Assembly: GCF_018863415.1 (NCBI RefSeq)
Contig: NZ_JAHKSN010000010.1
Location: 62,001 to 126,000 of the forward strand
From: Deinococcus aestuarii
Lineage (GTDB): Bacteria; Deinococcota; Deinococci; Deinococcales; Deinococcaceae
DNA: 64,000 bases
Reading direction: 5' to 3'
Below the pieces are notes generated by a model, which was not told where the DNA came from, ran no database searches, and was given only the letters and a program-made list of their open reading frames with translations. Each line of letters begins with the position of its first letter. Within the stretch, counting starts at the first letter, position 1. Both the position numbers and the translations under genes were made by a program. Shown in pieces: positions 47,922 through 61,977 of the stretch.

Positions 47922-48542
47922 ATGACCGACCTGCCCGCCGACCCGCCCACCCCCGCCCGGACCCGCCGGGAGCAGATTCACGACGTGGCGATCCGCCTCT
48001 TTTCCGAGCGCGGGTACCACGCGACGAGCATGCGCGACCTCGCCGGGGAGCTGGGGATGCAGGGGGGCAGCCTCTACGCCCACATCAGCGGCAAGGAGGA
48101 ACTGCTGATCGAGATCGTCAACCGGGCGGCGCGGCAGTTCGACGCGGCCCTCTTCCCGCTGCGGGATGAGGCCCTTCCTGCCGAGGCCAAGCTGCGCGAG
48201 GCGATGTACCGCCACCTGCGGGTGGTCGCCGACAACATGGAGAGCGCGACCGTGTTCTTCCACGAGTGGAAGCACCTCTCGCCCGCCGCGTACCGCCACG
48301 TCACCGACTGGCGCGACACCATCGACACCTTTTACCGTGACCTCGTGCGGCAGGGCGTCGGCGAGGGGGTGCTCCGCGCCGACCTCGACGTGAGGATGGC
48401 CGCCAACCTGATCCTCTCCGCCGTGAACTGGGCGTATACCTGGTACCGCCCCGGCGGCCCCCTCTCGCCGCGCGACGTGGCGGAGGGCTATGCCGACATG
48501 CTGCTCGGCGGCCTGCGCGCCGGGAAGGGAGAGGGTGCGTGA
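47922..48542 (+). CDS. TetR-family transcriptional regulator
   Basis: A 206-residue regulator. The N-terminal HTH reads [26 protein letters not shown], then [14 protein letters not shown]. The C-terminal ligand domain contains F-F-H-E-W-K-H-L and N-L-I-L-S-A-V-N-W, close to regulators of fatty-acid or acyl-CoA metabolism such as KstR2/FadR-like proteins. It is coupled to a small gene by a GTGA overlap. A palindrome upstream suggests autoregulation. Confidence 0.93.
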   Translation: MTDLPADPPTPARTRREQIHDVAIRLFSERGYHATSMRDLAGELGMQGGSLYAHISGKEELLIEIVNRAARQFDAALFPLRDEALPAEAKLREAMYRHLRVVADNMESATVFFHEWKHLSPAAYRHVTDWRDTIDTFYRDLVRQGVGEGVLRADLDVRMAANLILSAVNWAYTWYRPGGPLSPRDVAEGYADMLLGGLRAGKGEGA

Positions 48543-48877
48543 GTTTCCCCACCGTCACCGTCCGCATCCGCGACGCGCTGCGTTACGCCCAGGGCCGCGC
48601 CGAGAAAGTGAGCCGTACCCAGCAGCTCGAACTCGACCCCAACCTCTTCATCCGCATCGCGCCGGGGGGCCGCCGCTTCCTCCTCTTCTGCCTGGAGGGC
48701 GAGCCCGACCACGCCACCGCCCGCGCCGTCGCGGAGGCGCTGGGCCTGAAAGACCCCCGGTACGGCTGGCACCAGGGCGCGACCCTCCGCTCGCTGACGG
48801 TGGTGGAGGAGGGAGCGGACCCAGGCCCCGACCTGAACTCCCATCTTTCCCCCGAAGCTGACGGGGAGATGAGCTGA
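48539..48877 (+). CDS. Small conserved-looking protein, function unknown
   Basis: A 112-residue soluble protein with a basic, helical N-half ([15 protein letters not shown]), a hydrophobic core strand [11 protein letters not shown] and an acidic tail. I know no family. GTG 48539 overlaps the tetR stop by 4 nt, so it is translationally coupled to the regulator and may be its target or partner. Base composition matches the region. Confidence 0.72.
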   Translation: MSFPTVTVRIRDALRYAQGRAEKVSRTQQLELDPNLFIRIAPGGRRFLLFCLEGEPDHATARAVAEALGLKDPRYGWHQGATLRSLTVVEEGADPGPDLNSHLSPEADGEMS

Positions 48878-48928
48878 GAGCCCTCCCGGCGGCGCCTCTT
48901 CCCTTCACCCCGGCAGGACGGGCACGAC

Positions 48929-48934
48929 TACAGT
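48929..48934 (+). promoter_or_regulatory. -10 element of the first paralogous lipoprotein gene
   Basis: TACAGT, 7 nt before ATG 48942; this decides that start over GTG 48933. Confidence 0.5.
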
Positions 48935-48941
48935 GACCCGT

Positions 48942-49397
48942 ATGCGAAAACTCCTCTTGCTGGGGCTGCCCCTCGTCATCGCCGCTTGCAGCACGGTCGG
49001 CGTGCCCGATGGGGACGTGACGGGCGACATCACGGGCGCCCCGACGAACCAGGGCACCATCCGGCTGGCCCTGCTCGGCCTGACCTTCGGCGGCGCCGTC
49101 AACGAGAGCGTGGAACAGTTCGCCGTGACCCCCACCGACCGGGGTGTGTACGCCCTCAGCCTGCCCGCCTCCCCCCGTGACGGAGGGTACGAGGTCATCG
49201 CCTACGCCGACCGCGACGGCAACGGCAGCTACGACCCGGGCGAGACGCGCACCCAGTCGAGTGGCAAGGTTCTCGCCTACACCACCAGCAACTTCGTCGG
49301 CAACGTGACGGGGCTGAGCAAGGGCTGGAACTTCGTGCAAGACGGCAGGCTCGTCAAGAGCGGCACGCCCTTCAACAACTACGACCTGAGCTTCTGA
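48942..49397 (+). CDS. Lipoprotein with EF-hand-like calcium loop (paralogue 1)
   Basis: A 151-residue lipoprotein with lipobox V-I-A-A-C. The mature part is beta-rich and contains A-D-R-D-G-N-G-S-Y-D-P-G-E, an EF-hand/dockerin-like acidic loop that could bind calcium. The C-terminus is G-W-N-F-V...N-Y-D-L-S-F. The gene at 50096-50563 has the same plan. The start is set by a TACAGT -10 exactly 7 nt upstream. A 10-bp terminator hairpin follows. Function unknown; surface location is expected. Confidence 0.87.
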   Translation: MRKLLLLGLPLVIAACSTVGVPDGDVTGDITGAPTNQGTIRLALLGLTFGGAVNESVEQFAVTPTDRGVYALSLPASPRDGGYEVIAYADRDGNGSYDPGETRTQSSGKVLAYTTSNFVGNVTGLSKGWNFVQDGRLVKSGTPFNNYDLSF

Positions 49398-49412
49398 CCT
49401 CCGGGACCAAAC

Positions 49413-49451
49413 ACGGGAGCCGTCTCCAGGGTGGGGCGGCTCCCGTTCCCT
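49413..49451 (+). terminator. Hairpin after lipoprotein paralogue 1
   Basis: A 10-bp perfect stem (49413-49422 with 49437-49446), 14-nt loop, then TCCCT. Confidence 0.6.
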
Positions 49452-49489
49452 CTGGCCTCAGTTCGCCGGGTTGGTGCCTTCACCCCTGG

Positions 49490-49495
49490 TAGGGT
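49490..49495 (+). promoter_or_regulatory. -10 element of the aspartyl-protease-like gene
   Basis: TAGGGT, 6 nt before GTG 49502. Confidence 0.45.
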
Positions 49496-49501
49496 GACGA
49501 C

Positions 49502-50032
49502 GTGGCTCCGCTCGAACTCCCGCTCCAGGTCGTTCATAACCGGCCTTTTGTGCGGTTGGACTACCACTCCGGCTTGAGCAGACGTGCGGGCATAGGGACT
49601 CTCCTCGACACGGGTGGAGGGGCGGTGTTGCTGGGGCGGCGGCTGCGTGAAGAATTGGGCTTGCCATCCACAGGTGCCCCGGTTCAGGAAGACGGAGGCT
49701 GGATCACCCCTCCTGCTCCCCCTGAGGTGACCGTTCAGGGACGCCCCCTCTCACTTGACGGCTGCCAAGTCTTCGGGGTGGAGCACGACCGGATCGCCCC
49801 GGCGGCCTTCGATGCCCCCGCGTTTCTCCCCGCCAGGTTTTTCAGGCAGCACAGCGTGACCTTCGATTACCCAGGCCGAACGCTTCTGGACCAGCCGGGC
49901 ACCCTTGCCGCAGACGCCTCTTTTCCTGCCGACGTGCATAGCGAGACGGTGATCGCGGCGGGGGCGAAGGAGGTGCCTGGCCTGAACGGCCCGATCTTAC
50001 CTGCTCAGGAGGAGGGCACCGGGCTGGAATAG
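49502..50032 (+). CDS. Retropepsin-like aspartyl protease homologue, possibly truncated
   Basis: A 176-residue protein with a retropepsin-type motif L-L-D-T-G-G-G-A-V-L-L-G (D-T-G) at about residue 35 and a later hydrophobic L-P-A-R-F-F-R-Q-H-S-V-T-F-D-Y, as in bacterial aspartyl-protease-fold proteins. There is no signal peptide. Relatives I recall are often longer with a second domain, and the last 30 residues here look unordered, so the gene may have lost its 3' part. GC content is slightly lower than average. It lies between two paralogous lipoprotein genes. Confidence 0.65.
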   Translation: MAPLELPLQVVHNRPFVRLDYHSGLSRRAGIGTLLDTGGGAVLLGRRLREELGLPSTGAPVQEDGGWITPPAPPEVTVQGRPLSLDGCQVFGVEHDRIAPAAFDAPAFLPARFFRQHSVTFDYPGRTLLDQPGTLAADASFPADVHSETVIAAGAKEVPGLNGPILPAQEEGTGLE

Positions 50033-50082
50033 GGGCAGTTCCGGGAGAGGGCCGTCTCTCAGCCGCACCTGACGAGCAAGGC

Positions 50083-50088
50083 TACAAT
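50083..50088 (+). promoter_or_regulatory. -10 element of lipoprotein paralogue 2
   Basis: TACAAT, 7 nt before ATG 50096. Confidence 0.5.
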
Positions 50089-50095
50089 CATCTGT

Positions 50096-50563
50096 ATGGG
50101 CAGAACCGTCCTGCTGGTCCTACCGACGGTGCTGGCGTCGTGCGGCCTCCTGGGCATACCGACCGGCCACGACGTCATGGGCACCCTGTCGGGTACAGCC
50201 CCGGGTGGTGGCGACGTGCGGCTCGCTTTCGTGGGTCTCTCCCTCGATGAGACGGTGAACCCCGATGTGCCGCAGATCGATATTTCCCTGGAAGACGGGG
50301 GCAACTTCGGAGTCGATTTCCCAACCAATCCTGCCTGGAAGGTCTATCAGGTGATCGGCTACGTGGACAGCCATGCCAATCGGAAGTATGACGCGGGCGA
50401 GCCGCGGACACGGAACAACAACAAATACCTCGTCTACAGCCGTGGCGGGACGACCGATCTCCTCTCCGGGCTCCGGGCAGGCTGGAATCTGGTGACCTAC
50501 CCCTACACGCCCGGAAGTGTCACGCAGCCGAAACGGGTCACCGGGTACGACCTGAGCTGGTGA
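50096..50563 (+). CDS. Lipoprotein paralogue 2
   Basis: A 155-residue lipoprotein with lipobox V-L-A-S-C. It aligns by eye along its length with the protein at 48942-49397: the [18 protein letters not shown] segment corresponds to the calcium-like loop but has lost several acidic ligands. The C-terminus G-W-N-L-V...G-Y-D-L-S-W also matches. It is leaderless by its TACAAT -10. The pair probably arose by duplication; its GC content is lower than paralogue 1. Confidence 0.86.
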   Translation: MGRTVLLVLPTVLASCGLLGIPTGHDVMGTLSGTAPGGGDVRLAFVGLSLDETVNPDVPQIDISLEDGGNFGVDFPTNPAWKVYQVIGYVDSHANRKYDAGEPRTRNNNKYLVYSRGGTTDLLSGLRAGWNLVTYPYTPGSVTQPKRVTGYDLSW

Positions 50564-50573
50564 AGATCACGCG

Positions 50574-50610
50574 AAAAAGAGGGGCGGTCGGCCTTCCCGG
50601 CCCCGCCCCT
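50574..50610 (-). terminator. Intrinsic terminator of the SRPBCC gene
   Basis: On the minus strand an 8-bp outer stem (50603-50610 with 50580-50587) with an inner GGCC/GGCC helix is followed by CTTTTT. Confidence 0.8.
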
Positions 50611-50624
50611 CCTCGCCTCCGCCC

Positions 50625-51290
<666 letters not shown>

Positions 51291-51366
51291 GAAGGGTTCC
51301 TCCGCTCCGGGCAGTCTAGGGGGTGTTCTCATGGACCCGGTGAATGCTTCCCCAAGTCACCGTAAA

Positions 51367-51405
51367 GAGCCCCCGGCCCGCATAGGCTCGCGGGCCGGGG
51401 GGCTC
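51367..51405 (-). terminator. Long hairpin after the third acidic small-protein gene
   Basis: A near-perfect 15-bp stem (51367-51381 with 51390-51405, one bulged G) and 8-nt loop. On the minus strand it is followed by TTTACGG. Confidence 0.75.
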
Positions 51406-51414
51406 GGAGGGGGC

Positions 51415-51726
51415 TCAGCCGTTCTCGTTCCGGTCGTCGCCGCTCGCCCCGATGATCCCGGCGTCCCGCCCCTCGCCGGTGGGCTTGAGCATCCCGCTGT
51501 TGTCCATCTGTCGGGCGGGGTCGCTCTGCTCGTCCGCGGGCAGGGCGCCCTCCTGCCCCGAGTCCGCGTGGCTCTCCGTGATGGCTCCGGTGGCCTCGCG
51601 GTCGGCCCCCGTCACCGGGCTGCCGGGCACCCCGGGGCCGAGGTTGGTGTTCGCGTCGGGGGCGTTGTCGCCAGCACCCATGTACGACTCGTTGGTCTCA
51701 CCGGCGCCCTTGTTGCGTTCGTCCAT
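51415..51726 (-). CDS. Small acidic disordered protein (third of its kind)
   Basis: A 103-residue protein rich in Gly, Asp, Glu, Asn and Ala with no hydrophobic segment, predicted to be disordered ([15 protein letters not shown]). The ATG at 51726 has a consensus AGGAGG 7 nt upstream, and a strong terminator follows, so it is a genuine monocistronic gene. It resembles the pair at 18363-18842 in composition but not in alignable sequence. Function unknown; hydrophilin-like protection is speculation. Confidence 0.72.
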   Translation of the reverse strand: MDERNKGAGETNESYMGAGDNAPDANTNLGPGVPGSPVTGADREATGAITESHADSGQEGALPADEQSDPARQMDNSGMLKPTGEGRDAGIIGASGDDRNENG

Positions 51727-51848
51727 AAGGAAACCTCCTGGGTGGTCGGGCCGTGCGTCTGGAAAGGCCATGCTCCCCGGGCCGGGTGCGGGGCGGATGT
51801 GCCCGCCTTGAGGGCCCCCTCACGCTCGCCCGCCCCGGCTGGCCGCGC

Positions 51849-51854
51849 TAGGCT
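51849..51854 (+). promoter_or_regulatory. -10 element of the EamA-ABC operon
   Basis: TAGGCT, 7 nt before GTG 51862. Confidence 0.5.
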
Positions 51855-51861
51855 GGCGGGC

Positions 51862-52770
51862 GTGAGCCGATCCGTCTCCTCCCGCGCGCCGCAGATCGGT
51901 CGTCTCGACGCCCTCTCGCTGGGGGCGATCCTCGTCACCCTGGTGTTCTGGGCGTCGGCCTTCGCGGGCATCCGGGCCGGACTGGAGGCGTTCACACCGG
52001 GGCACCTCACGCTCTACCGCTTTCTGGTGGCGGGGGCGGCCCTGATCGTGTACGCCGTGGTCGCGCGCATCCCCGTGCCGCCCGCGCGGGACCTCGGGCA
52101 GATCTTCGTGCTCAGCCTCGCGGGAATCACTCTCTATCACCTGCTGCTGAATATCGGCGAACTCAGCGTGCCCGCCGGGACGGCCAGCCTGATCGTCGCG
52201 GCGGGGCCCGTCATCACGGCGCTCCTCGCCACGCGCTTCGCGGGGGAGCGGCTGAACACGCTGGGGTGGCTGGGCACCGGGATCAGCCTGGGCGGCGTGG
52301 CTCTGATCGTGCTCGGGCGCGGCGAGAGCGTGGAGTTCACGCGCGGGGCGCTGTTGATCCTGGCGGCGGCCTTTTTCACCAGCCTGTATTTCGTGTTTCA
52401 GCGGCCCCTCTTGAGACGGATGAATCCCCTGCACTTCACGGTCTGGAGCCTGCTGCTGGGGACCCTGCCCCTGCTCGCCTTCCTGCCGGGCTTCGGGGCA
52501 CAGCTCGCGGCGGCTCCGCTCCCGGCCCACCTCGCGGTGATCTACCTGGGGCTCTTCCCGTCGGTGGTCGGCTACCTGACGTGGACCTTCGCCCTCTCGC
52601 GGGTCGGCGCCAGCACGACGACCTCCTTCCTGTACGTCAGCCCGGTGCTCGCCATTCTGATCGGGTGGCTGTGGCTGGGGGAGGTGCCGGGCGCGGTCAG
52701 CCTGGTCGGCGGTCTGATCGCGGTGGCGGGCGTCATCCTCGTGAACACGCGGGGGAGGCCCGCCCCATGA
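51862..52770 (+). CDS. EamA/DMT-family transporter
   Basis: A 302-residue permease with ten predicted helices in two EamA repeats ([10 protein letters not shown] and, in the second half, [12 protein letters not shown]). [20 protein letters not shown] is the conserved helix-9/10 region. Such proteins export amino acids or metabolites. It is leaderless from GTG 51862 and overlaps the next gene by 4 nt (ATGA), an unusual partner for a DMT exporter. Confidence 0.93.
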   Translation: MSRSVSSRAPQIGRLDALSLGAILVTLVFWASAFAGIRAGLEAFTPGHLTLYRFLVAGAALIVYAVVARIPVPPARDLGQIFVLSLAGITLYHLLLNIGELSVPAGTASLIVAAGPVITALLATRFAGERLNTLGWLGTGISLGGVALIVLGRGESVEFTRGALLILAAAFFTSLYFVFQRPLLRRMNPLHFTVWSLLLGTLPLLAFLPGFGAQLAAAPLPAHLAVIYLGLFPSVVGYLTWTFALSRVGASTTTSFLYVSPVLAILIGWLWLGEVPGAVSLVGGLIAVAGVILVNTRGRPAP

Positions 52771-54272
52771 CCGGCACCCACGAACGCGGCCAGGTGGAGC
52801 TCCCCCGGCAGGACCCCTCCATCGCCATCCGGCTGGACGGCGTGACCATGCGGCTGGGCGGGCTGACGATCCTCGATGGCGTCTCGCTGACGGTCCCGCA
52901 CGGCGAGTTCCTGGCGGTGATCGGCCCCAGCGGCGAGGGCAAGAGCACCCTGCTGCGGGTGCTGGCGGGGCTGCTCAGGCCCCAGGCGGGCACGGTGGAG
53001 GTCGCCTCGCCGCCCGCGCTGATGTTTCAGGACGACCGCCTGCTGCCGTGGCGCACCGCCCTGCGGAACGTGCGGCTGCCGCGAGACCTCGGGGCGGGGG
53101 GCGGCCTGGAGCCGGGGGAGGCGCTGCACCTCGTCGGCCTGGATCACTACGCGGCCTACTTCCCGGGGCAGCTCTCGGGCGGGATGCGGGCGCGGGTGGC
53201 GCTCGCCCGCGCGCTCGCCCAGAGCGGCGACGTGCTGCTCCTCGACGAGCCCTTCGCGGCGCTCGACGCCCTCGTGCGCGAGCGCTTCAACGCCGAGCTG
53301 CGCCACCTCCACGACAAGACGGGGCGCACGACGGTCCTCGTGACCCACTCCATCCGGGAGGCCGCCACCCTCGCCGACCGGGTGGCCGTGCTGCGCGCGG
53401 GGCGGATCGTGGAGATTCTGGACACCCGGCAAAAGACCCACGCCCCGGCGGCGAGCCCGGTCGAGGCCCACCTGCGCGCCCTGCTCGGCGCCGGGAACAG
53501 CACGCGGCTCGTCGTGGCCCCCAAGGGCCGGATGCGCCTGGGCTGGCTCGCCCCCATCGCCGCGCTGCTCGTGGGGCTGGGGCTGTGGGAGCTGGGAGCA
53601 CGGCTGCTCAATCAGCCCTTCCTCCTCCCCGGCCCCGGGCAGGTCTGGGCGGAGTTCGCCAAGACACCGGGCGAGTTCGTGGCCTTCACCTGGGCGACGG
53701 CGCGGGTGGCCCTGCTCGGGGCGCTGCTGGGCAGCCTCGCCGGGGCGCTGATCGGCTATCCGCTCGGCAAGTCCCGCGCGCTCGAACGCTTCCTGAGCCC
53801 CTTCGTGGTCGCCTCGCAGAGCACACCCATCGTGGTGCTCGCGCCGCTGCTGATCACGTGGTTCGGCTTCGGGGCGGTGCCCGCCGTGCTCGTGAGTGCC
53901 CTGAGCGCCCTCTACCCCGTCATGGTCGCCACCATCGTGGGGGTGCGGGAGGTTCGGCCCACCGACCACGAACTGTTCTCGACCCTGCGCGCGGGTCCCT
54001 GGCAGCGGCTGACCCGCCTCGAACTGCCCTCTGCCCTGCCCGTCATGCTCGGCGGGCTGCGGCTGGCGCTGAGTCTCGCGCTGATCGGCGCGGTCGTGTG
54101 GGAGTTCGTGAGCAACCAGCCGGGGCTGGGCTTCGCCGTCAACCAGGCCCGCGCGTACTACAACACGCCCCGCCAGTTCGCCGCCATCGTGCTGCTGATC
54201 CTGCTCGGCGTGGCGCTGTACACGGCGGTGGTGGCGCTGGAGCGGCGGGTGCTGCGGTACCGCCGGGGGTAA
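52767..54272 (+). CDS. Fused ABC importer: ATPase-permease of the nitrate/sulfonate/taurine class
   Basis: A 501-residue single polypeptide. Residues about 18-235 are an SsuB/TauB-like ATPase: Walker [10 protein letters not shown], signature L-S-G-G-M, Walker B L-L-L-D-E-P-F, H-loop T-H-S. Residues about 255-495 are an SsuC-like permease with six helices and the EAA loop [16 protein letters not shown]. These are normally separate genes. No stop, frameshift or weak junction is seen. No binding protein is nearby, so the substrate (sulfonate, nitrate, or a thiamin precursor) is open. Confidence 0.94.
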   Translation: MTGTHERGQVELPRQDPSIAIRLDGVTMRLGGLTILDGVSLTVPHGEFLAVIGPSGEGKSTLLRVLAGLLRPQAGTVEVASPPALMFQDDRLLPWRTALRNVRLPRDLGAGGGLEPGEALHLVGLDHYAAYFPGQLSGGMRARVALARALAQSGDVLLLDEPFAALDALVRERFNAELRHLHDKTGRTTVLVTHSIREAATLADRVAVLRAGRIVEILDTRQKTHAPAASPVEAHLRALLGAGNSTRLVVAPKGRMRLGWLAPIAALLVGLGLWELGARLLNQPFLLPGPGQVWAEFAKTPGEFVAFTWATARVALLGALLGSLAGALIGYPLGKSRALERFLSPFVVASQSTPIVVLAPLLITWFGFGAVPAVLVSALSALYPVMVATIVGVREVRPTDHELFSTLRAGPWQRLTRLELPSALPVMLGGLRLALSLALIGAVVWEFVSNQPGLGFAVNQARAYYNTPRQFAAIVLLILLGVALYTAVVALERRVLRYRRG

Positions 54273-54354
54273 GGGGTGAGGAGGGAGTGGAGAACAGAGG
54301 ATACGACCTCCTCCCCACGGACGACTTCCCACGGACCTGCCCGCCCGCACCGCG

Positions 54355-54360
54355 TACCCT
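54355..54360 (+). promoter_or_regulatory. -10 element of the Nudix-SDR operon
   Basis: TACCCT, 7 nt before ATG 54368. Confidence 0.45.
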
Positions 54361-54367
54361 ACCCCTC

Positions 54368-54774
54368 ATGGAGAGGCCAGTCGTCTGCGTGGGGGCGCTC
54401 GTGTGGGGACCGGACGGGCGGGTGCTGATCGTCCGCACGACGAAGTGGCGCGGCCTGTGGGGGGTGCCCGGCGGCAAGGTGGACTGGGGCGAGACGCTGG
54501 AGGCGGCGGTCACGCGCGAGTTCTGGGAGGAGACGGGGTTGAGGCTGAGCGACGTGAGGTACGCCCAGACCCAGGAGGCTGTGCTGAGCCCCGAGTTCCA
54601 CAAGCCCGCCCACATGGTCCTCGTGGACTTCTTCGCCCGGACGGACGACCCCGAGGTCTCACCCAACGAGGAGATCGAGGAGTGGGCGTGGGTGCCGCTG
54701 GCGAAGGCTGGGGATTATCCCCTGAACACCGTCACCCGCACGCTCGTCGAGCTGGCGCTGGCGCGGGGCGAGGC

Positions 54775-54778
<4 letters not shown>
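54368..54778 (+). CDS. Nudix hydrolase
   Basis: A 136-residue Nudix enzyme with the full box G-K-V-D-W-G-E, seven residues, R-E-F-W-E-E-T-G-L. It begins [17 protein letters not shown], typical of small ADP-ribose or nucleoside-triphosphate hydrolases. The mRNA is probably leaderless. It is joined to the SDR gene by a GTGA overlap. Substrate not predictable. Deinococci carry many Nudix proteins, often linked to stress. Confidence 0.94.
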
Positions 54779-55506
<728 letters not shown>

Positions 55507-55507
55507 G

Positions 55508-55569
55508 AGCCGTCAGCGGTCAGCGGTCAGCCGTCAGCGACAAAGGCTGAAAGCTGACCGCTGACGGCT
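55508..55569. repeat. Long inverted repeat built from GTCAGC units
   Basis: A perfect 17-bp inverted repeat (55508-55524 with 55553-55569), with further GTCAGC copies in the loop. It sits between convergent genes and may terminate both. A related GTCAGC-rich stretch occurs at 24234-24254. Confidence 0.8.
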
Positions 55570-55575
55570 GATCGC

Positions 55576-56043
55576 TTACCTCACCGCGCTCACCACCACG
55601 TCCTGCACTGCGTTCCGGGCGGTCGGCAGCGGCTGGGGGGTGGTCGTGCGGTAGAGGAGGCGGCCGCCCGGGGCGGTCACGCGGGCAGTCAGGGCGTAGG
55701 TGCGGCCCGGACGCAGGCGCACGGGGTTGAACTGGAGCTGGTACGGAGTCGAGAGGCGCGAGACGGGGAAGCTCGCCTGCACGCGAAAGAGGCTCGGCCC
55801 GTCCCGGCGCGACACGTCCTCCAGGCTGACCGTCACCGTGCTTCCGGCGGGCAGCCGCACCTCGGCGGGGGCGCGGACCCGCCCGCTGATCACCTGCCAC
55901 CCGTCGGGGAGATCGGCGGGCACGGCGGGGGTGGCGGTGGGCTGAACGCCGGGCGTGGGCGCCGAGGGCCGGGTAATCGTCATCTGCGCCAGGGCAGACG
56001 GGGCGAGGAGGGCAGCGAGAAGCAGGGGCAGGTGGAACCTCAT
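55576..56043 (-). CDS. YbaY-domain exported protein
   Basis: A 155-residue protein with a cleavable signal peptide (L-P-L-L-L-A-A-L-L-A-P-S-A-L-A-Q). After a Pro/Thr-rich segment there is a YbaY-like beta domain: V-I-S-G-R-V-R-A-P, L-P-A-G-S-T-V-T-V-S-L-E-D-V-S, then Y-Q-L-Q-F and Y-A-L-T-A-R-V. There is no lipobox, so it is probably periplasmic. TACCTT lies 7 nt before ATG 56043. YbaY proteins are of unknown function and also resemble type III secretion pilotins. Confidence 0.86.
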   Translation of the reverse strand: MRFHLPLLLAALLAPSALAQMTITRPSAPTPGVQPTATPAVPADLPDGWQVISGRVRAPAEVRLPAGSTVTVSLEDVSRRDGPSLFRVQASFPVSRLSTPYQLQFNPVRLRPGRTYALTARVTAPGGRLLYRTTTPQPLPTARNAVQDVVVSAVR

Positions 56044-56050
56044 GGGGCCC

Positions 56051-56056
56051 AAGGTA
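56051..56056 (-). promoter_or_regulatory. -10 element of the YbaY-domain gene
   Basis: TACCTT on the minus strand, 7 nt before ATG 56043. Confidence 0.45.
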
Positions 56057-56110
56057 GAGCATCCGCCGGGCCGGGCGAGAGGTCTGGGGCGGTGCCTCCC
56101 GTCCCGAGTT

Positions 56111-57091
<981 letters not shown>

Positions 57092-57116
57092 TGCCGGAAG
57101 GGGACGACCACTCGCC

Positions 57117-58046
<930 letters not shown>

Positions 58047-58055
58047 AACCCTCCG

Positions 58056-58061
58056 AGTATA
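58056..58061 (-). promoter_or_regulatory. -10 element of hemC
   Basis: TATACT on the minus strand; CGGAGGGTT separates it from ATG 58046. Confidence 0.55.
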
Positions 58062-58118
58062 GCCGCTCCCTCGCCGTCTCGTCAGGAAGCCGTGAAGGAA
58101 AGCTCACCCCGGGGCACC

Positions 58119-58124
58119 TACACT
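58119..58124 (+). promoter_or_regulatory. -10 element of the CNNM transporter gene (leaderless type)
   Basis: TACACT, 7 nt before GTG 58132. Confidence 0.5.
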
Positions 58125-58131
58125 GCCCCCT

Positions 58132-59433
<1,302 letters not shown>

Positions 59434-59580
59434 CTGAGGGGCCGGACCGTCTGATTCGAGAATGCGGTCGGGAGGACACCAGGACAGCCGTTCCCTGCTC
59501 CGGGGCGCTTACCCCAACAGAGGCTCATGCGGAGCCCAACGCTCACGCGCGGGGCGACCCTTGTTCGTTCGTCGACGCCT

Positions 59581-60144
59581 CTAGAACTCGTCGTCGGCGA
59601 TAAGTTCGGGCTCGGGCTCCCCGGTGGGGGCAGGGGCGGCGGTGTGGGGGCGGGCGAAGCGCAGGTAGTCGAGCCAGGGGGGCGTGTGGCCGAGCTGGCG
59701 GATCAGGAGGACAATCTGGGCGGTGTGGCGGACCTCGTGGGTCATGACGTGCCACATCAGTTGGTCGAGGGTAACGGTGTCGCTGGCCGGGTCGTCCTGC
59801 ACGAGCTTGACCTCGCGGCCCAGGTCGGGCTCGCTGTCCAGGAAGGTGCGGGTGAGGCCCCCCACCTCGCGCCCGTAGTCGATGATCCAGCCGAGGTCGT
59901 ACTGCTCGGCGCGGGGCTGGACCCAGTCGTGGGGATAACGCCCGGCCACCCCCCCCCCGAGCGCGATGCCGTGGACCCAGTGGTCTTCCACGTCGGTGAC
60001 ATGCAGCAGCAGGTCCTTGATGTTGTGAAAGCGGTCTCCGTCGATCAGGTGCTGGTCGAGGTCGCTGCCGGGGAGTGCCCGCAGAAAATTCCATAGCTGC
60101 TCGCGAGCGGCGGACAGGTAGGCATAGTATTCGCGGACGTTCAT
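59581..60144 (-). CDS. DinB-family four-helix protein
   Basis: A 187-residue DinB/YfiT-like protein. The metal-binding histidines appear as [18 protein letters not shown] and [13 protein letters not shown]. Some family members are thiol transferases; most Deinococcus copies are uncharacterised. ATG 60144 is used; an in-frame ATG at 60159 is possible. TATGCT lies about 10 nt upstream. The acidic C-terminal tail ([11 protein letters not shown]) is extra. Confidence 0.92.
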   Translation of the reverse strand: MNVREYYAYLSAAREQLWNFLRALPGSDLDQHLIDGDRFHNIKDLLLHVTDVEDHWVHGIALGGGVAGRYPHDWVQPRAEQYDLGWIIDYGREVGGLTRTFLDSEPDLGREVKLVQDDPASDTVTLDQLMWHVMTHEVRHTAQIVLLIRQLGHTPPWLDYLRFARPHTAAPAPTGEPEPELIADDEF

Positions 60145-60257
60145 GGCCGCCCACAGCATACCGTGCCCCTTTCCACGCGGCGTGAAGACATTTACATCTC
60201 CCTTGGCCGTTTCCCCCTCCTCCCCCCCGAAAGGCAGGGAAAGGCGTCGGCACTGGG

Positions 60258-61241
<984 letters not shown>

Positions 61242-61249
61242 CGGGGGGC

Positions 61250-61255
61250 AGGGTA
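61250..61255 (-). promoter_or_regulatory. -10 element of the dus gene
   Basis: TACCCT on the minus strand, 8 nt before ATG 61241. Confidence 0.45.
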
Positions 61256-61412
61256 GCGCACCCCACACCCCCAACGTGTGAAGCGGCCAAGGCGCAGCCT
61301 AAGACGCTCCGGTAGCCGAATTCACGCGCTGGACCGGGTTCCGGGGCGTATCCTGAACCCAGTCCGGCCACCACTTCTCCCCAACCCGCCCGCCGGACGG
61401 GAGGCACCCGAT

Positions 61413-61931
61413 TTGAACGTCACGCCGCTGGCGCTGCACCACGCGCCGCTGCTCCACACGCTGTACGCCGCCGCCCCCGGGTATTTCGCCCTGCTCGGCA
61501 CCCGCGTTCCCACCCTCTCGGAGGTCCAGCGGGACGTGGAGATCGCCCTGCTCGACCCGCGTCGCCACCTCGAACTCCTCCACGACGCCGCCGGGGAACT
61601 CGTCGGCAGCCTCGACTGCAAGCAGGACTACCCCAACCCGGGGGACCTCACCATCAACCTGCTCCTGATCCGCGAGGACCGCCAGTCGCAGGGGCTGGGC
61701 GAGCGGACGGTGCGCGACCTCGAACGCCGTCTTCCCCGCGGCACCACCCGCATCCTGGCCTCGGTCCTCGGCGAGAACCCGCGCGGCGCCCGCTTCTGGG
61801 AATGCCTGGGGTACACCTTCGCCCTCGACGCCCGCCCCTCCCTGACGTGGTACGCCAAACCCGTGGCGGTCCTCCCCACCGGACCGGGGGGAGACGGCCT
61901 GCACGCCGTGTCGAGCCGCCGAACGGTCTGA
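61413..61931 (+). CDS. GNAT-family N-acetyltransferase
   Basis: A 172-residue acetyltransferase. The acetyl-CoA site is [15 protein letters not shown] near residue 90, and [14 protein letters not shown] is the usual C-terminal motif. TTG 61413 is chosen because GGGAGG lies 8 nt upstream and the domain begins immediately after; a GTG at 61278 would add 45 unconserved residues. It precedes argB by 46 nt. The acceptor is unknown. Confidence 0.88.
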   Translation: MNVTPLALHHAPLLHTLYAAAPGYFALLGTRVPTLSEVQRDVEIALLDPRRHLELLHDAAGELVGSLDCKQDYPNPGDLTINLLLIREDRQSQGLGERTVRDLERRLPRGTTRILASVLGENPRGARFWECLGYTFALDARPSLTWYAKPVAVLPTGPGGDGLHAVSSRRTV

Positions 61932-61965
61932 GCCTGCGGCGCTGGCCGTCTGACGCCCTGACCCT

Positions 61966-61971
61966 TAGACT
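61966..61971 (+). promoter_or_regulatory. -10 element of argB (leaderless type)
   Basis: TAGACT, 6 nt before GTG 61978. Confidence 0.5.
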
Positions 61972-61977
61972 CCCCCC

